This document shows positions 1 through 8,926 of a DNA stretch of 64,000 bases, one piece after another. The notes under the pieces are model-generated. The model saw only the letters and a program-made list of their open reading frames with translations, had not been told where the DNA came from and did not search any database. Made by a program: the position numbers and the translations under genes. Each line of letters opens with the position of its first letter. Within the stretch, counting starts at the first letter, position 1. The DNA is from Paracoccus nototheniae (GTDB lineage Bacteria; Pseudomonadota; Alphaproteobacteria; Rhodobacterales; Rhodobacteraceae), in contig NZ_RQRT01000010.1 of assembly GCF_004335005.1 (NCBI RefSeq), positions 1 to 64,000 on the forward strand, read 5' to 3'.

Positions 1-875
1 GCCGGCAGGTCCGCGCGCGTGGGGGCGGGCAGGCCGCCCAGCATGCGCAGGATCGAGACCAGTTCGTCGCGCAGCTTGCCGCGATGGGTGACGCGGTCCA
101 GCATGCCATGTTCCAGCAGATATTCGGCGCGCTGGAATCCTTCGGGCAGCTTTTCGCGGATGGTCTGTTCGATGACCCTGGGGCCTGCGAAACAGATCAG
201 GGCATTCGGTTCGGCGATGTGGATATCGCCCAGCATCGCATAGCTGGCCGTCACCCCGCCCGTGGTCGGATGGGTCAGCACGACGATATAGGGGATGCCC
301 GCTTCCTTGAGCATCTCGACCGCGACGGTGGTGCGGGGCATCTGCATCAGCGACAGGATGCCCTCTTGCATGCGCGCGCCACCGGCGGCGGAGAAGAGGA
401 CCAGCGGCTTGCGGACCTTGACCGCGCGTTCGGCGGCGGCGACGATGGCATTGCCGACATACATGCCCATGGACCCGCCCATGAAGCTGAAGTCCTGACC
501 CACGGCGATGACCGGCGTCCGGCCGATCTCTCCCTCGGCGACCAGCATGGCCTCTTTTTCGCCGGTGGATTTCTGCGCGGCCTTCATGCGGTCGGGATAT
601 TTCTTCTGGTCCCGGAACTGCAGCGGGTCGACGATCGGATCGGGAACCTTCACCTCGATGAAGGCGCCGCCGTCGAACAGCGCGCCAAAGCGTTCGCGCG
701 GGGTGATCCCCATATGGTGATCGCAGTTCGTGCAGACGTTCAGATTGTCCGACAGTTCCCGGTGGAACAGCATGGTCCCGCATTCGGGGCATTTGGTCCA
801 CAAATTCTCGGGCACATCGCGGCGCGAGAACAGCGAGTTGATGCGCGGGCGGACATAGTTCGTGATCCAGTTCAT
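1..875 (-). CDS. accD: Acetyl-CoA carboxylase carboxyltransferase subunit beta (partial, 3' end outside window)
   Basis: Beta subunit of the carboxyltransferase half of acetyl-CoA carboxylase, which makes malonyl-CoA for fatty acid synthesis in the cytoplasm. The visible N-terminal 291 residues begin MNWITNYVRPRINSLF and carry the four-cysteine zinc ribbon (CPEC then CTNC, residues about 30-53). They continue with the family stretches around FMGGSMGMYVGNA, SAAGGARMQEG and the PTTGGVTASYAMLGD segment of the crotonase-like fold. The ATG at 875-873 matches the usual accD N-terminus. The gene is cut by the left window edge, so its C-terminus and downstream partner (folC in many relatives) are not visible. 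Divergent from the cardiolipin synthase gene. Identification is secure. Confidence 0.95.
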   Translation of the reverse strand, partial: MNWITNYVRPRINSLFSRRDVPENLWTKCPECGTMLFHRELSDNLNVCTNCDHHMGITPRERFGALFDGGAFIEVKVPDPIVDPLQFRDQKKYPDRMKAAQKSTGEKEAMLVAEGEIGRTPVIAVGQDFSFMGGSMGMYVGNAIVAAAERAVKVRKPLVLFSAAGGARMQEGILSLMQMPRTTVAVEMLKEAGIPYIVVLTHPTTGGVTASYAMLGDIHIAEPNALICFAGPRVIEQTIREKLPEGFQRAEYLLEHGMLDRVTHRGKLRDELVSILRMLGGLPAPTRADLP

Positions 876-951
876 CGCGAATGGCCTTGGCTGTTTCAGT
901 CCCTCAATTAGGCCGCGACGCAGGGAATTGCAATTGCCGGGGGGGCGGCGG

Positions 952-2391
952 ATGATGCGCGCCATGTGGGCCACCCTGTTCTTTCTGTCGCATACCACCC
1001 TGTCGCTGGTGATCATCGCCCGCGTGTTGCTGCGACCCCGGGTCGAGCCGTCGGTCCGGCTGGTCTGGATCATGGTGATCGAGGCCCTGCCGCTGCTGGG
1101 GATCGCCGCCTATCTGCTGTTCGGCGAGGTCCGCATGAAGCAGGCCGAGGTTCAGCGGATGGCCGATGTGCGCGACCGGCTGACCGGGCTGCGCACGCCC
1201 GTGCCCGCCATCCTGGCCCCGGCGCCCGATCCCGCAGGCCCGGTGATCGCCGCCAATACCGCCGTGGGCGGCATGCAGGCCACGGCTGGAAACCGGCTGC
1301 AACTGCTGGAGGAAAGCGACGGCGCCATCGACCGGCTGGTCGAGGCGATCGACGGGGCGCAGGATCACGTCCATGTGCTGTTCTATATCTGGCTGCCCGA
1401 TGTCAGCGGCACCAAGATCGCGGAGGCGATCTGCCGGGCCGAGGCGCGGGGCGTGCAATGCCGGGTCATCGTCGATGCGCTTGGGTCGCGCACGCTGGTC
1501 CGGTCGGCCCTGTGGGCGCGGATGCAGGCTGCGGGTGCGGAATGCGTCACCGCCTTTCCCTGGGGCCTGCCCTTCATCAGCGTGCTGTTCCAGCGGCTGG
1601 ATCTGCGCAACCACCGCAAGATCCTGGTGATCGACAACCGCATCGCCTTTACCGGCAGCCGCAATGCCGCCGACATGGCCTTTGCGATCAAGCCACGCTT
1701 TGCGCCTTGGGTCGATATCCTGGTCTCGGTCGAGGGGCCTGCCGTGCGGCAGTTGCAGGCGGTCTTTCTGGGCGACTGGATGAGCTATACGGGCCGCGAT
1801 CTGGGGCCGATGCTGCAGCCGGTCGCGCCGGTGGCCGATCCCGGCATGGCGGCGCAGGTGGTGGCGACGGGGCCGGATCTGCGGGCGGGCAGCGTGTCGG
1901 ACTGTCTGTCGGCGATGCTGCATGCGGCGCGCGACCGGGTGGTGATCACCACGCCCTATTATGTGCCCGATGCGGCGCTGGATGCGGCGATCCGGGCGGC
2001 GGCGCGGCGGGGGGTGCAGGTCACGATGATCCTGCCCGCCCGCAATGACAGCCTGATCGTGGGGGCGACCAGTCAGGGGTTCTATTACGGGCTGCTGGCG
2101 GCGGGGGTGCGGCTGATGCTGTTTCAGGACGGCTTGCTGCATTCCAAGATCCTGACCGTCGACGGGCGCATGGCGATGATCGGCAGCGCCAATCTGGACC
2201 GCCGCAGTTTCGAGCTGAACTATGAGGTCAACATGGCCGTGTTCGATCCCGAATTCGTGGGGATGCTGGATGCCCGCCAGACCAGCTATGCCGACCGCGC
2301 CCGCCGGGTCACGCTGGACGAGGTCCGCGACTGGAGCGCGTGGCGCCGCATCCGCAACAACCTGTTCGCGCTGGCCTCTCCGTTGCTGTAA
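952..2391 (+). CDS. cls: Cardiolipin synthase (phospholipase D superfamily)
   Basis: Membrane enzyme that condenses two phosphatidylglycerols (or PG with another donor) to cardiolipin. Two hydrophobic segments at the N-terminus (about residues 5-20 and 36-55) are followed by two PLD domains, each with an HKD motif: NHRKILVIDNRIAFTGSRN near residue 220 and HSKILTVDGRMAMIGSANLD near residue 400. About 479 residues, normal for bacterial ClsA-type enzymes. The open frame extends upstream to 862, but that stretch overlaps accD and is not membrane-like. In-frame ATGs at 952, 955 and 964 are all possible starts; 952 is chosen. Assignment to cardiolipin synthase rather than another PLD enzyme rests on the two N-terminal helices and the motif pair. 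Confidence 0.9.
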   Translation: MMRAMWATLFFLSHTTLSLVIIARVLLRPRVEPSVRLVWIMVIEALPLLGIAAYLLFGEVRMKQAEVQRMADVRDRLTGLRTPVPAILAPAPDPAGPVIAANTAVGGMQATAGNRLQLLEESDGAIDRLVEAIDGAQDHVHVLFYIWLPDVSGTKIAEAICRAEARGVQCRVIVDALGSRTLVRSALWARMQAAGAECVTAFPWGLPFISVLFQRLDLRNHRKILVIDNRIAFTGSRNAADMAFAIKPRFAPWVDILVSVEGPAVRQLQAVFLGDWMSYTGRDLGPMLQPVAPVADPGMAAQVVATGPDLRAGSVSDCLSAMLHAARDRVVITTPYYVPDAALDAAIRAAARRGVQVTMILPARNDSLIVGATSQGFYYGLLAAGVRLMLFQDGLLHSKILTVDGRMAMIGSANLDRRSFELNYEVNMAVFDPEFVGMLDARQTSYADRARRVTLDEVRDWSAWRRIRNNLFALASPLL

Positions 2392-2414
2392 TTTTTGATG
2401 AAGGCAAACCGACC

Positions 2415-2750
2415 ATGACCCAAGATCTTGCCGCCCGGACCTGTCAGCCCTGCACCGGGGATACGGCCCCGCTGGAGGCCGCCGAGGCCGGGCGGATGAT
2501 GTCGCGGCTGCCGGAATGGCAGCTGTCCGACGATGCCCGCAGCATGACCCGGCGGTTCACCTTCAAGGGCTGGGCCCGCGCGGTCGAGATGGCCAATCTG
2601 GCCGCATGGCTGGGCAACAGTCAGGGGCATCATCCCGATATTGCCTTTGGCTGGGGCTATTGTGCCGTGACTTTCACCACGCATGCGGCGGGGGGGCTGA
2701 CGGAAAACGATTTTATCTGCGCCGCCCGGCTGGATGCGCTGCTGGGCTGA
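2415..2750 (+). CDS. phhB: 4a-hydroxytetrahydrobiopterin dehydratase (PCD/DCoH family)
   Basis: Pterin-4a-carbinolamine dehydratase, which regenerates the pterin cofactor after aromatic amino acid hydroxylation; some bacterial members act in molybdopterin metabolism instead. The 111-residue product has the family signature GHHPDIAFGWGYCAVTF (residues about 75-91) with the conserved histidine pair, and an MSRLPEWQ segment typical of the N-terminal part. The ATG at 2415 lies 24 bases after the cls stop, so the two may be co-transcribed. No phenylalanine hydroxylase gene is visible nearby, so the physiological partner is not shown. Confidence 0.88.
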   Translation: MTQDLAARTCQPCTGDTAPLEAAEAGRMMSRLPEWQLSDDARSMTRRFTFKGWARAVEMANLAAWLGNSQGHHPDIAFGWGYCAVTFTTHAAGGLTENDFICAARLDALLG

Positions 2751-2937
2751 GGGGCTGGTCTTTCGACAGGGTTGTCCTGCACGGAAACCCGGTCTATCCC
2801 AAAGGCGTAGTGTAATAGGTTGTACCGCATGACGAGTCGTCGCTGCGCTGATGTCACACATTGGCATGCCCTCATGACCCGCAAGGGGCCATGCCCGCGC
2901 AGGGTGACCCTTTCCCCGACCGACGGAAGGACCATGA

Positions 2938-3723
2938 ATGGCACGGCGTGACAGTGGCTGGATGGCGCAGCGCATCCGCCGGAATGCGGCGCGGCAATGG
3001 GACCGGTTCCTGCGGTCGGTCACCTTCGCCTATACGCCGGTCAATGACGATCTGCGCGACGAGGCCCGCGATCTGCAGCAGGTGCTGGCGCGGTTCCTGC
3101 AGGCGGCCGATGCGCTGGTGGTCCGGTCGCGCGATTCGCTGTCGCGGATCGACCTGCCCACCGGCACCGACTGGCGCTGGCGTCCGCAGGTGCTGTGCGC
3201 GCGCAGCACGCTGCCGGCGCTGATCTCTCCTCCCGACGGGAAATGGCTGTCGGACGAGGTGGCGCTGTATCACGACTGCCCCGAACGCGCGCTGATCCTG
3301 TGCCAGACCCGCAACCGGCTGGCGACCGATCTGTCCGAATATGGTCTCAAGCTGGAGGTGATGGGCTTTGCGGGGTCTTATCTGTCCTTCTCGCTCAGCC
3401 TGCCGACCGAGGCGCTGAAGGATCTGGGCGGGCATTACATCGTCCGGCTGGAATCAACCCTGCAGGCCGAACGGCCGATCAAGGTCTATTCCCGGCTGAA
3501 CATCCAGCAGGGCCCGAACACCGAATCGATCCTGCGCCAGATGGGCGACCCGATCGAGGGCAACAACTGCAACCGCGTCGTCGAATTCGATCTGGGCTAT
3601 GCCGAGCTGTCGCAGCGTTCGGTCGACAAGGCCTGGCTGGACGTCATCTTCGAGGCGCCGTTCATGAATGCCATCGCGCTGCGCGACGTGATCCTGTCGC
3701 GCCATCCCCGCGCCCATATCTAA
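2938..3723 (+). CDS. Conserved hypothetical protein, DUF6478-like
   Basis: A 261-residue soluble protein without signal peptide or membrane helix. It starts with a basic helix (MARRDSGWMAQRIRRNAARQW) and contains a proline-rich stretch around LISPPDGKWLSDEVALYHDC and a C-terminal beta-rich part with NIQQGPNTESILRQM. The composition matches a Rhodobacteraceae-restricted family I associate with DUF6478; that name is from memory and not checked. ATG at 2938 has GAAGGA upstream. It lies 24 bases ahead of the next small gene, suggesting a two-gene unit. No catalytic motif was recognised and no function is proposed. Confidence 0.7.
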   Translation: MARRDSGWMAQRIRRNAARQWDRFLRSVTFAYTPVNDDLRDEARDLQQVLARFLQAADALVVRSRDSLSRIDLPTGTDWRWRPQVLCARSTLPALISPPDGKWLSDEVALYHDCPERALILCQTRNRLATDLSEYGLKLEVMGFAGSYLSFSLSLPTEALKDLGGHYIVRLESTLQAERPIKVYSRLNIQQGPNTESILRQMGDPIEGNNCNRVVEFDLGYAELSQRSVDKAWLDVIFEAPFMNAIALRDVILSRHPRAHI

Positions 3724-3747
3724 GCCCTGTGTCTCAAGGAGGCCGCG

Positions 3748-4146
3748 ATGCCCCAGTTCGAAAGCTTTGGCCTTAAGGGCGGTGTCTGGCGCGGACATCT
3801 GAATGCGCCCAAGGGCGCCCCCGCGCGCGTGGTTCTGGTCCAGCATGGTGCGGTTCTGGCCGAAGCGCGGCTGACCGACGAGGGCGATGACAGCTGGCTG
3901 GTCGAGGTCGACCTGCCCCCTGAAGTGCTTGGCGAGGGCATTCAGACGCTGTTGTTGAAAGCCGATAGCGGCGCCAGCGGGGACGAGGCCACCCATCCCG
4001 ACGGTCATGTTCTGGACCGCCTGACGCTGATGGCGGGCCGGATGCTGGATGACGACCTGACCGCCGAGATCGCCGCCCTTCGTGCCGAACTGGAACTGGT
4101 CAAGCGGGAACTGCGCCGCTTTGCCGCCGGGATGGCTGCGGGCTGA
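3748..4146 (+). CDS. Hypothetical protein with C-terminal coiled coil
   Basis: A 132-residue acidic protein. The first ~100 residues look like a small beta-sandwich (GGVWRGHLNAPKGAPARVVLVQ). The last ~30 residues form an amphipathic helix (DDLTAEIAALRAELELVKRE) typical of a short coiled coil, suggesting oligomerisation. AAGGAGG lies just upstream of ATG 3748. It follows the preceding hypothetical gene by 24 bases and is probably co-transcribed. I do not recognise the family. Confidence 0.7.
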   Translation: MPQFESFGLKGGVWRGHLNAPKGAPARVVLVQHGAVLAEARLTDEGDDSWLVEVDLPPEVLGEGIQTLLLKADSGASGDEATHPDGHVLDRLTLMAGRMLDDDLTAEIAALRAELELVKRELRRFAAGMAAG

Positions 4147-4269
4147 GCCGCCCGCACCGTTCCGCAACGCGCTGTCGTCACCGGCCTGTCATGGTTCCTT
4201 GCGAAAAGCGGGGGGCGTGGCTATATCGCGGCTTCGCAAACCCGTGCGCTTTCACAGGAAGGTTGGCCG

Positions 4270-5370
4270 ATGACCCTGCCGCAGACGCCGCATTACCTGA
4301 TCGACATGGCGACGCTGCGCGCCAATATGGAAAAGGTCGCTTGGCTGCGCGAGGCATCCGGCGCCAAGGCCCTGCTGGCGCTGAAATGCTTTGCCACATG
4401 GTCGGTCTTTGATCTGATGCGCGATTACATGGACGGCACGACCTCGTCCTCGCTGTATGAACTGCGCCTTGGGCATGAGAAATTCGGCCGCGAAACCCAT
4501 GCCTATTCCGTGGCATGGGCCGATCACGAGATCGACGAGGCGGTCGGTTATGCCGACAAGATCATCTTCAACAGCCTGTCGCAGCTGGACCGGTTCGGCC
4601 CCAAGGCCGCAGGCATAGCCACCGGCCTGCGCCTGAACCCGCGGTTTTCGACCAGCCATTTCGATCTGGCCGACCCCGCGCGCCCCTTTTCGCGGCTCGG
4701 AGAGGCTGATCTGAACAGGCTGGAACAGGCGCTGGACCGCATCAGCGGCGTGATGATCCATTACAATTGCGAAAATGGCGATTTCGACCTGTTCGACCGC
4801 CAGCTGACCCGAATCGAGACCGAATTCGGCGCCATCCTGTCCCGGCTGGACTGGGTGTCCCTTGGCGGCGGCATCCATTTCACCGGCGAGGGGTATCCGC
4901 TGGACCGTCTGGCCGACCGGCTGAAGGCGTTTCAGGACCGCTTCGGCGTGCAGGCCTTTCTGGAACCCGGAGAGGCCAGCATCACGGGCACCACCACGCT
5001 GGAGGTCAGCGTTCTGGACATCATCGACACCGGCAAGCAGGTGGCGATCGTGGACAGCTCGACCGAGGCGCATATGCTGGACCTGCTGATCTATCGCGAG
5101 GATGCGAAGCTGCCGCAGGCGGGCGATCACGCCTATCAGATCGCGGGCAAGACCTGCCTTGCGGGCGATATCTTCGGCGAGGCGCGGTTCCCCGCGCCCC
5201 TGCAGATCGGCGACCGGATCAGCATCGCGGATGCGGCGGGCTATACGATGGTGAAAAAGAACTGGTTCAACGGCGTGGCTATGCCCGCCATCGCGATCCG
5301 CGACGAGGATGGCCAGATCCGCACCGTCCGCAGCTTTGGCTATGACGATTACAAAGGCAGCCTGTCCTGA
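4270..5370 (+). CDS. nspC: Carboxynorspermidine/carboxyspermidine decarboxylase
   Basis: Fold-III PLP decarboxylase that removes the carboxyl group of carboxyspermidine (or carboxynorspermidine), the last step of the aspartate-semialdehyde-dependent spermidine route. At 366 residues it has the usual family length. The PLP lysine lies in ALLALKCFATWSVF near residue 40, and family blocks SLGGGIHFTGEGYP (about residue 200) and LEPGEAS (about 235) are present. ATG 4270 has AGGAAGG upstream. It is immediately followed by the matching dehydrogenase gene, so both steps sit in one operon. An ornithine decarboxylase that could supply putrescine is at 40.8 kb. Alphaproteobacteria usually make spermidine or homospermidine this way, so carboxyspermidine is the likelier substrate. 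Confidence 0.9.
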   Translation: MTLPQTPHYLIDMATLRANMEKVAWLREASGAKALLALKCFATWSVFDLMRDYMDGTTSSSLYELRLGHEKFGRETHAYSVAWADHEIDEAVGYADKIIFNSLSQLDRFGPKAAGIATGLRLNPRFSTSHFDLADPARPFSRLGEADLNRLEQALDRISGVMIHYNCENGDFDLFDRQLTRIETEFGAILSRLDWVSLGGGIHFTGEGYPLDRLADRLKAFQDRFGVQAFLEPGEASITGTTTLEVSVLDIIDTGKQVAIVDSSTEAHMLDLLIYREDAKLPQAGDHAYQIAGKTCLAGDIFGEARFPAPLQIGDRISIADAAGYTMVKKNWFNGVAMPAIAIRDEDGQIRTVRSFGYDDYKGSLS

Positions 5371-5411
5371 AGGCGACCCATCCTCTGCCACCCCCCGACA
5401 AGGAGACAGAA

Positions 5412-6638
5412 TTGGCGAAGAAGAACGTGCTCATCATCGGTGCAGGCGGCGTGGCGCAGGTCACGGCGCATAAGCTGGCGCAATGGGCGGATGAATTCGG
5501 CGAACTGCATATCGCGAACCGCACCCAGTCCAAGGCCGATGCGATCATCGCCACCCTGCGCGACAAGGGCCATCAGATGCCCTTTGCCAGCCACGCGCTG
5601 GACGCCATGGATGCGGATGCGGTCGAGGCGCTGATCCGCCGGCTTGATGCGGGCATCGTCATCAATGTCGGCACCGCCTTCATCAATATGACCGTGCTGG
5701 AGGGCTGCATCCGCACGGGGGCCGCCTATATCGACACGGCGATCCACGAAGACCCGTCAAAGGTCTGCGAGACGCCGCCCTGGTACGGCAATTACGAATG
5801 GACCCGGCGCGAAGATGTCGCGGCAGCGGGCGTGACCGCCGTGCTGGGCGCGGGCTTCGATCCCGGCGTGGTCAATGCCTATGCCCGGCTGGCCGAGGAT
5901 GAATATTTCGACAAGATCGACAGCATCGACATCGTGGACATCAATGCGGGCAGCCATGGCCGCTGGTTCGCTACGAATTTCGACCCCGAGATCAACTTTC
6001 GCGAATTCACCGGCACGGTCTACAGTTGGCAGCAGGGCGCCTGGCAGCAGAACCGCATGTTCGAGGTGGGTCGTGAATGGGATCTGCCGGTGGTCGGCAA
6101 GCGCACCGCCTATCTGTCGGGCCATGACGAGGTGCACAGCCTTGCCGCCCGTTATCCCGACGCGGATGTCCGCTTCTGGATGGGCTTTGGCGAACATTAC
6201 ATCAACGTCTTCACGGTCCTGCAAAAGCTGGGCCTGCTGTCGGAACAGCCGGTGGCACTGGATGACGGACGGCAGGTCGTGCCGCTGAAGCTGGTCAAGG
6301 CCGTGCTGCCCGACCCGGCCAGTCTTGCCCCCGATTACGAGGGAAAGACCTGCATCGGCGATCTGGTGCGCGGCACCCGCGACGGCAAGCCGGGCGAGGT
6401 GTTCATCTATAACGTCGCCGACCACAAGGAGGCCTTCGACGAGGTCGGCAGTCAGGGCATCAGCTATACCGCCGGGGTGCCTCCGGTCGCGGCGGCCATC
6501 CTGATCGCGCGCGGGCCCTGGGACGTGGGCCGCATGGCCAATGTCGAGGAACTGGCCGCGCGGCCTTTCCTTGAACTGTTGGGCGAAATGGGCCTGCCGA
6601 CACGGGTCATAGACGCCTCGGGCGACCGCGAAATCTGA
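5412..6638 (+). CDS. Carboxyspermidine dehydrogenase (saccharopine dehydrogenase-like), TTG start
   Basis: NADPH-dependent enzyme that condenses aspartate semialdehyde with putrescine (or diaminopropane) to carboxyspermidine, which is then decarboxylated by the product of the upstream gene. 408 residues; N-terminal Rossmann motif VLIIGAGGVAQV (residues 5-16), central GAGFDPGVVNAYARLA block and the SHGRWFATNFDPEINFREF block typical of the carboxynorspermidine synthase group. The start is TTG at 5412, placed eight bases after AAGGAGA; no better ATG exists before conserved sequence. A strong intrinsic terminator follows at 6671, closing a two-gene polyamine operon. Confidence 0.9.
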   Translation: MAKKNVLIIGAGGVAQVTAHKLAQWADEFGELHIANRTQSKADAIIATLRDKGHQMPFASHALDAMDADAVEALIRRLDAGIVINVGTAFINMTVLEGCIRTGAAYIDTAIHEDPSKVCETPPWYGNYEWTRREDVAAAGVTAVLGAGFDPGVVNAYARLAEDEYFDKIDSIDIVDINAGSHGRWFATNFDPEINFREFTGTVYSWQQGAWQQNRMFEVGREWDLPVVGKRTAYLSGHDEVHSLAARYPDADVRFWMGFGEHYINVFTVLQKLGLLSEQPVALDDGRQVVPLKLVKAVLPDPASLAPDYEGKTCIGDLVRGTRDGKPGEVFIYNVADHKEAFDEVGSQGISYTAGVPPVAAAILIARGPWDVGRMANVEELAARPFLELLGEMGLPTRVIDASGDREI

Positions 6639-6670
6639 ACCTTAAGGTTTGATCTTTGATAGCCGACGCA

Positions 6671-6700
6671 GGGCGGGCCGGAACATCCGGCCCGCCCTTT
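6671..6700 (+). terminator. Intrinsic terminator after the polyamine operon
   Basis: Perfect 11-bp inverted repeat GGGCGGGCCGG / CCGGCCCGCCC with the five-base loop AACAT, followed by TTT. It stands 33 bases after the dehydrogenase stop and before the next promoter region. Confidence 0.85.
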
Positions 6701-6750
6701 GCGTTCGGCGCTGAAATTGCGTCAAAAATTGATGCTGAGGGGAGGGGTTC

Positions 6751-7992
6751 ATGGAACGTCCGAAGGACCGGATGTTTCCGGCATTCGAGCAGAGCGAGAA
6801 CAGCCGGATGCCGCGTCTGGCCAACTGGGCGGTGATCGGGATCTTCCTGATCCTCGCCTTTTCGGCCATTGCGGCGGGCCGGGACTTTCTGATGCCGGTG
6901 ACGATGGCGGGGCTGTTGTTCTTTGTCTTCACGCCGCTGCGCCGCTTTGCCGAACGGCGCGGCATTCCGGACGCGCTGACGGCGGCGGGGATCACTCTGT
7001 CGATCCTGCTGGCAGTCGCGGTCATCGCCTATGCCGCCAGCGGCCCGCTGAGCCGCGCAATGACCAATATGCCGGTGATCAGCGCCCAACTGGAACAGAA
7101 ATTCGACAATGTCCGCGACAGCCTGTCGGATCTGCGCGACGCGGCGCAGCGCATCGACGAGGCGCAATCGTCGAACGACGAAGACGACACCCGTCCCGCG
7201 ATCCGGGTCGAGACGGACGGCCAGACGACGCTTGGCATGGTGATGACCTCGGCGCCGCTGTTGTTCGGGCAGGTCGTCTTTACGCTGATCCTGCTGTTTT
7301 TCATGATCGCCTCGGGCGATCTGCTGTATCTGAAGATCGTGCAAAGCTTTGATCGGCTGCGCGACAAGCGCGGGGCCTATCTGGCGCTGCGCCAGATCGA
7401 GGATTCGCTTGGCAACTATCTGGGCGCGATTACGATCATCAATGCGCTTCTGGGGCTGGCCGTGGGCCTGGCGATGTGGGCCTGGGGCATGCCGGGCGCG
7501 CTGTTGTTCGGGATCGGTGCGTTTGTTCTGAACTTTATTCCCTATCTGGGGGCGATCACCGGCGTGGTGATTTCGCTGCTGGTCGCGCTGGTCGTGATGC
7601 CGGGGCTGTTCTGGCCCGCGATGGTGGCGCTGACCTATCTGGGCCTCACCTCGCTCGAAGGGCAGATCATCACCCCCTATTTCGTCTCGCGGCGGTTGCA
7701 GATGAACACCGTCGTGGTGTTTCTGGCCGTGGCGATGTGGGCGTGGTTGTGGTCGGTGCTTGGCATGGTCATTGCCGTGCCGGTTCTGGTCGTCATGCGC
7801 GTGCTGGCCGACCATGTTCCGGGATGGGAGAAATTCGGCAACTTCCTGGCGGGCGATGCACCCCCCGCTTTGGCGGACGAAGACGAGGACGAGGCCCGTG
7901 ATCTGGTCGAGGCGGGCGCCGCAGCCGAGGATGAACCCTCGGCCCGGCTGGCGACCGCCGATGTGGGCGAGGCGGACGATCCGCGCCCCTGA
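6751..7992 (+). CDS. AI-2E family transporter (PerM/YhhT-like permease)
   Basis: Polytopic inner-membrane protein of the AI-2 exporter superfamily. 413 residues with two N-terminal helices (WAVIGIFLILAFSAIAAGRD, LMPVTMAGLLFFVF), a third near residue 80, a periplasmic stretch, then a C-terminal helix cluster containing the conserved LGAITIINALLGL and LNFIPYLGAITGVVISLL blocks. Substrates of characterised relatives vary (autoinducer-2, Na+/H+), so function is not fixed by sequence. The last ~50 residues are acidic and disordered (DEDEDEARDLVEAG). ATG 6751 follows a GAGGGGAGGGG run. A bidirectional terminator lies downstream. Confidence 0.85.
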   Translation: MERPKDRMFPAFEQSENSRMPRLANWAVIGIFLILAFSAIAAGRDFLMPVTMAGLLFFVFTPLRRFAERRGIPDALTAAGITLSILLAVAVIAYAASGPLSRAMTNMPVISAQLEQKFDNVRDSLSDLRDAAQRIDEAQSSNDEDDTRPAIRVETDGQTTLGMVMTSAPLLFGQVVFTLILLFFMIASGDLLYLKIVQSFDRLRDKRGAYLALRQIEDSLGNYLGAITIINALLGLAVGLAMWAWGMPGALLFGIGAFVLNFIPYLGAITGVVISLLVALVVMPGLFWPAMVALTYLGLTSLEGQIITPYFVSRRLQMNTVVVFLAVAMWAWLWSVLGMVIAVPVLVVMRVLADHVPGWEKFGNFLAGDAPPALADEDEDEARDLVEAGAAAEDEPSARLATADVGEADDPRP

Positions 7993-8015
7993 GGGCCGGA
8001 CAGGATGCCGATATG

Positions 8016-8045
8016 AAAACGGGCCGGGAAACCGGCCCGTTTTTT
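8016..8045. terminator. Bidirectional intrinsic terminator between convergent genes
   Basis: Inverted repeat AAAACGGGCCGG / CCGGCCCGTTTT with a GAAA tetraloop and T-run on one side, A-run on the other. It can end both the rightward permease gene and the leftward small secreted protein gene. Confidence 0.9.
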
Positions 8046-8065
8046 AATGTCGACGGCGGCAGATG

Positions 8066-8527
8066 TCAGCCTGCGGGCAGGGTCGGTGCGATCTCGTTGA
8101 CCGCAGCCTCGATCTGCTGGCAGGTGCTTTCGACGGTGGCACCCTGACCGGCGACGGCGTCGGCCAGCGACAGCTCGTTCCCGCCGACAGCAACCATGCC
8201 TTCGGCGCCCTTCTCTTCGGCGGCGGCGCCTGCGGTCTCGTCACCGGCGGGCAGCATGGCGATCAGCTGGCTTTGTGCCTCGATCGCTTCGGCGCCGCTG
8301 AAGCCCTGTTCCTGACAGTATTGCAGGATGCCCAGCTGGTTGCGGGCGGCCTGATAGGTGGTTTCGGTATCCGCCGGGGCCATCGCCGGGGCGTCGGGGG
8401 CCGCTTCGGGGGTTGCGGCCTGAGCGTCGGACGGTGCGGGGGCAGGCGCAGGCGCTGTGGCATCCTGAGCAAGGGCTGCGGCAGGCAGAAGGCCAAGCCC
8501 AAGGGCGAATGCGATGTTGCGGATCAT
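8066..8527 (-). CDS. Small secreted protein, 'pore-forming ESAT-6 family'-type
   Basis: A 153-residue exported protein. Signal peptide MIRNIAFALGLGLLPAAALAQ is followed by an Ala/Pro-rich linker (DATAPAPAPAPSD...), then a conserved helical part with YQAARNQLGILQYCQEQGF and SLADAVAGQGATVESTCQQI, two cysteines that could form a disulfide. Proteins of this pattern in Rhodobacteraceae are labelled 'pore-forming ESAT-6 family' in databases as I recall; that label is weakly supported and there is no type VII secretion gene here. The start at 8527 has GGAGAC upstream, which is preferred over the longer frame from 8548. Confidence 0.65.
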   Translation of the reverse strand: MIRNIAFALGLGLLPAAALAQDATAPAPAPAPSDAQAATPEAAPDAPAMAPADTETTYQAARNQLGILQYCQEQGFSGAEAIEAQSQLIAMLPAGDETAGAAAEEKGAEGMVAVGGNELSLADAVAGQGATVESTCQQIEAAVNEIAPTLPAG

Positions 8528-8926
8528 GCGATGTCTCCATTTGATCATGCGTGGCGCGCGTCCGGCACAAGGCCGGGCGGCGACGGCCCATTGCTAGTCG
8601 TGGTGGTCCGGGAATGCCCAGAGCCAGCGCGCGACGGCCCGGTTCTCGGCGGATCGCTGCCGGAATGGCGTTGCGCGATGGGGCCCGGATGCGCGGGTTC
8701 CGGCTTGCCAAGGGCTGCGCCCCGGCATGGCGGCACACGTTCGCATGATCGATCCGCGCGGCGGGATGCCGGGGCTGACCAAGGGCTTGGCAGGTCGCAT
8801 GCAGGCGTGACACAAGCGTGAGTGAACCGGCACGCCCGGTATCCGTTGCCCCATTGGGCTGCGCTGACCGAAGGGCACGCCGCAATCCCCGAACGGAAAC
8901 GCGCGCGGGCAGAGGGAGATCTTGTC
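8528..8926. other. Non-coding stretch between divergent small exported-protein genes
   Basis: About 400 bases without a credible gene: the frames here lack ribosome sites and membrane, signal or domain patterns. It must hold the promoters of the two flanking divergent genes, but I could not pick convincing -35/-10 elements. No repeat or tRNA was seen. Confidence 0.5.

Noticed and set aside
1..911. Plus-strand frames (19-243, 84-911) opposite accD
   Set aside because: The minus strand encodes a clear accD with zinc ribbon; these are antisense shadows.
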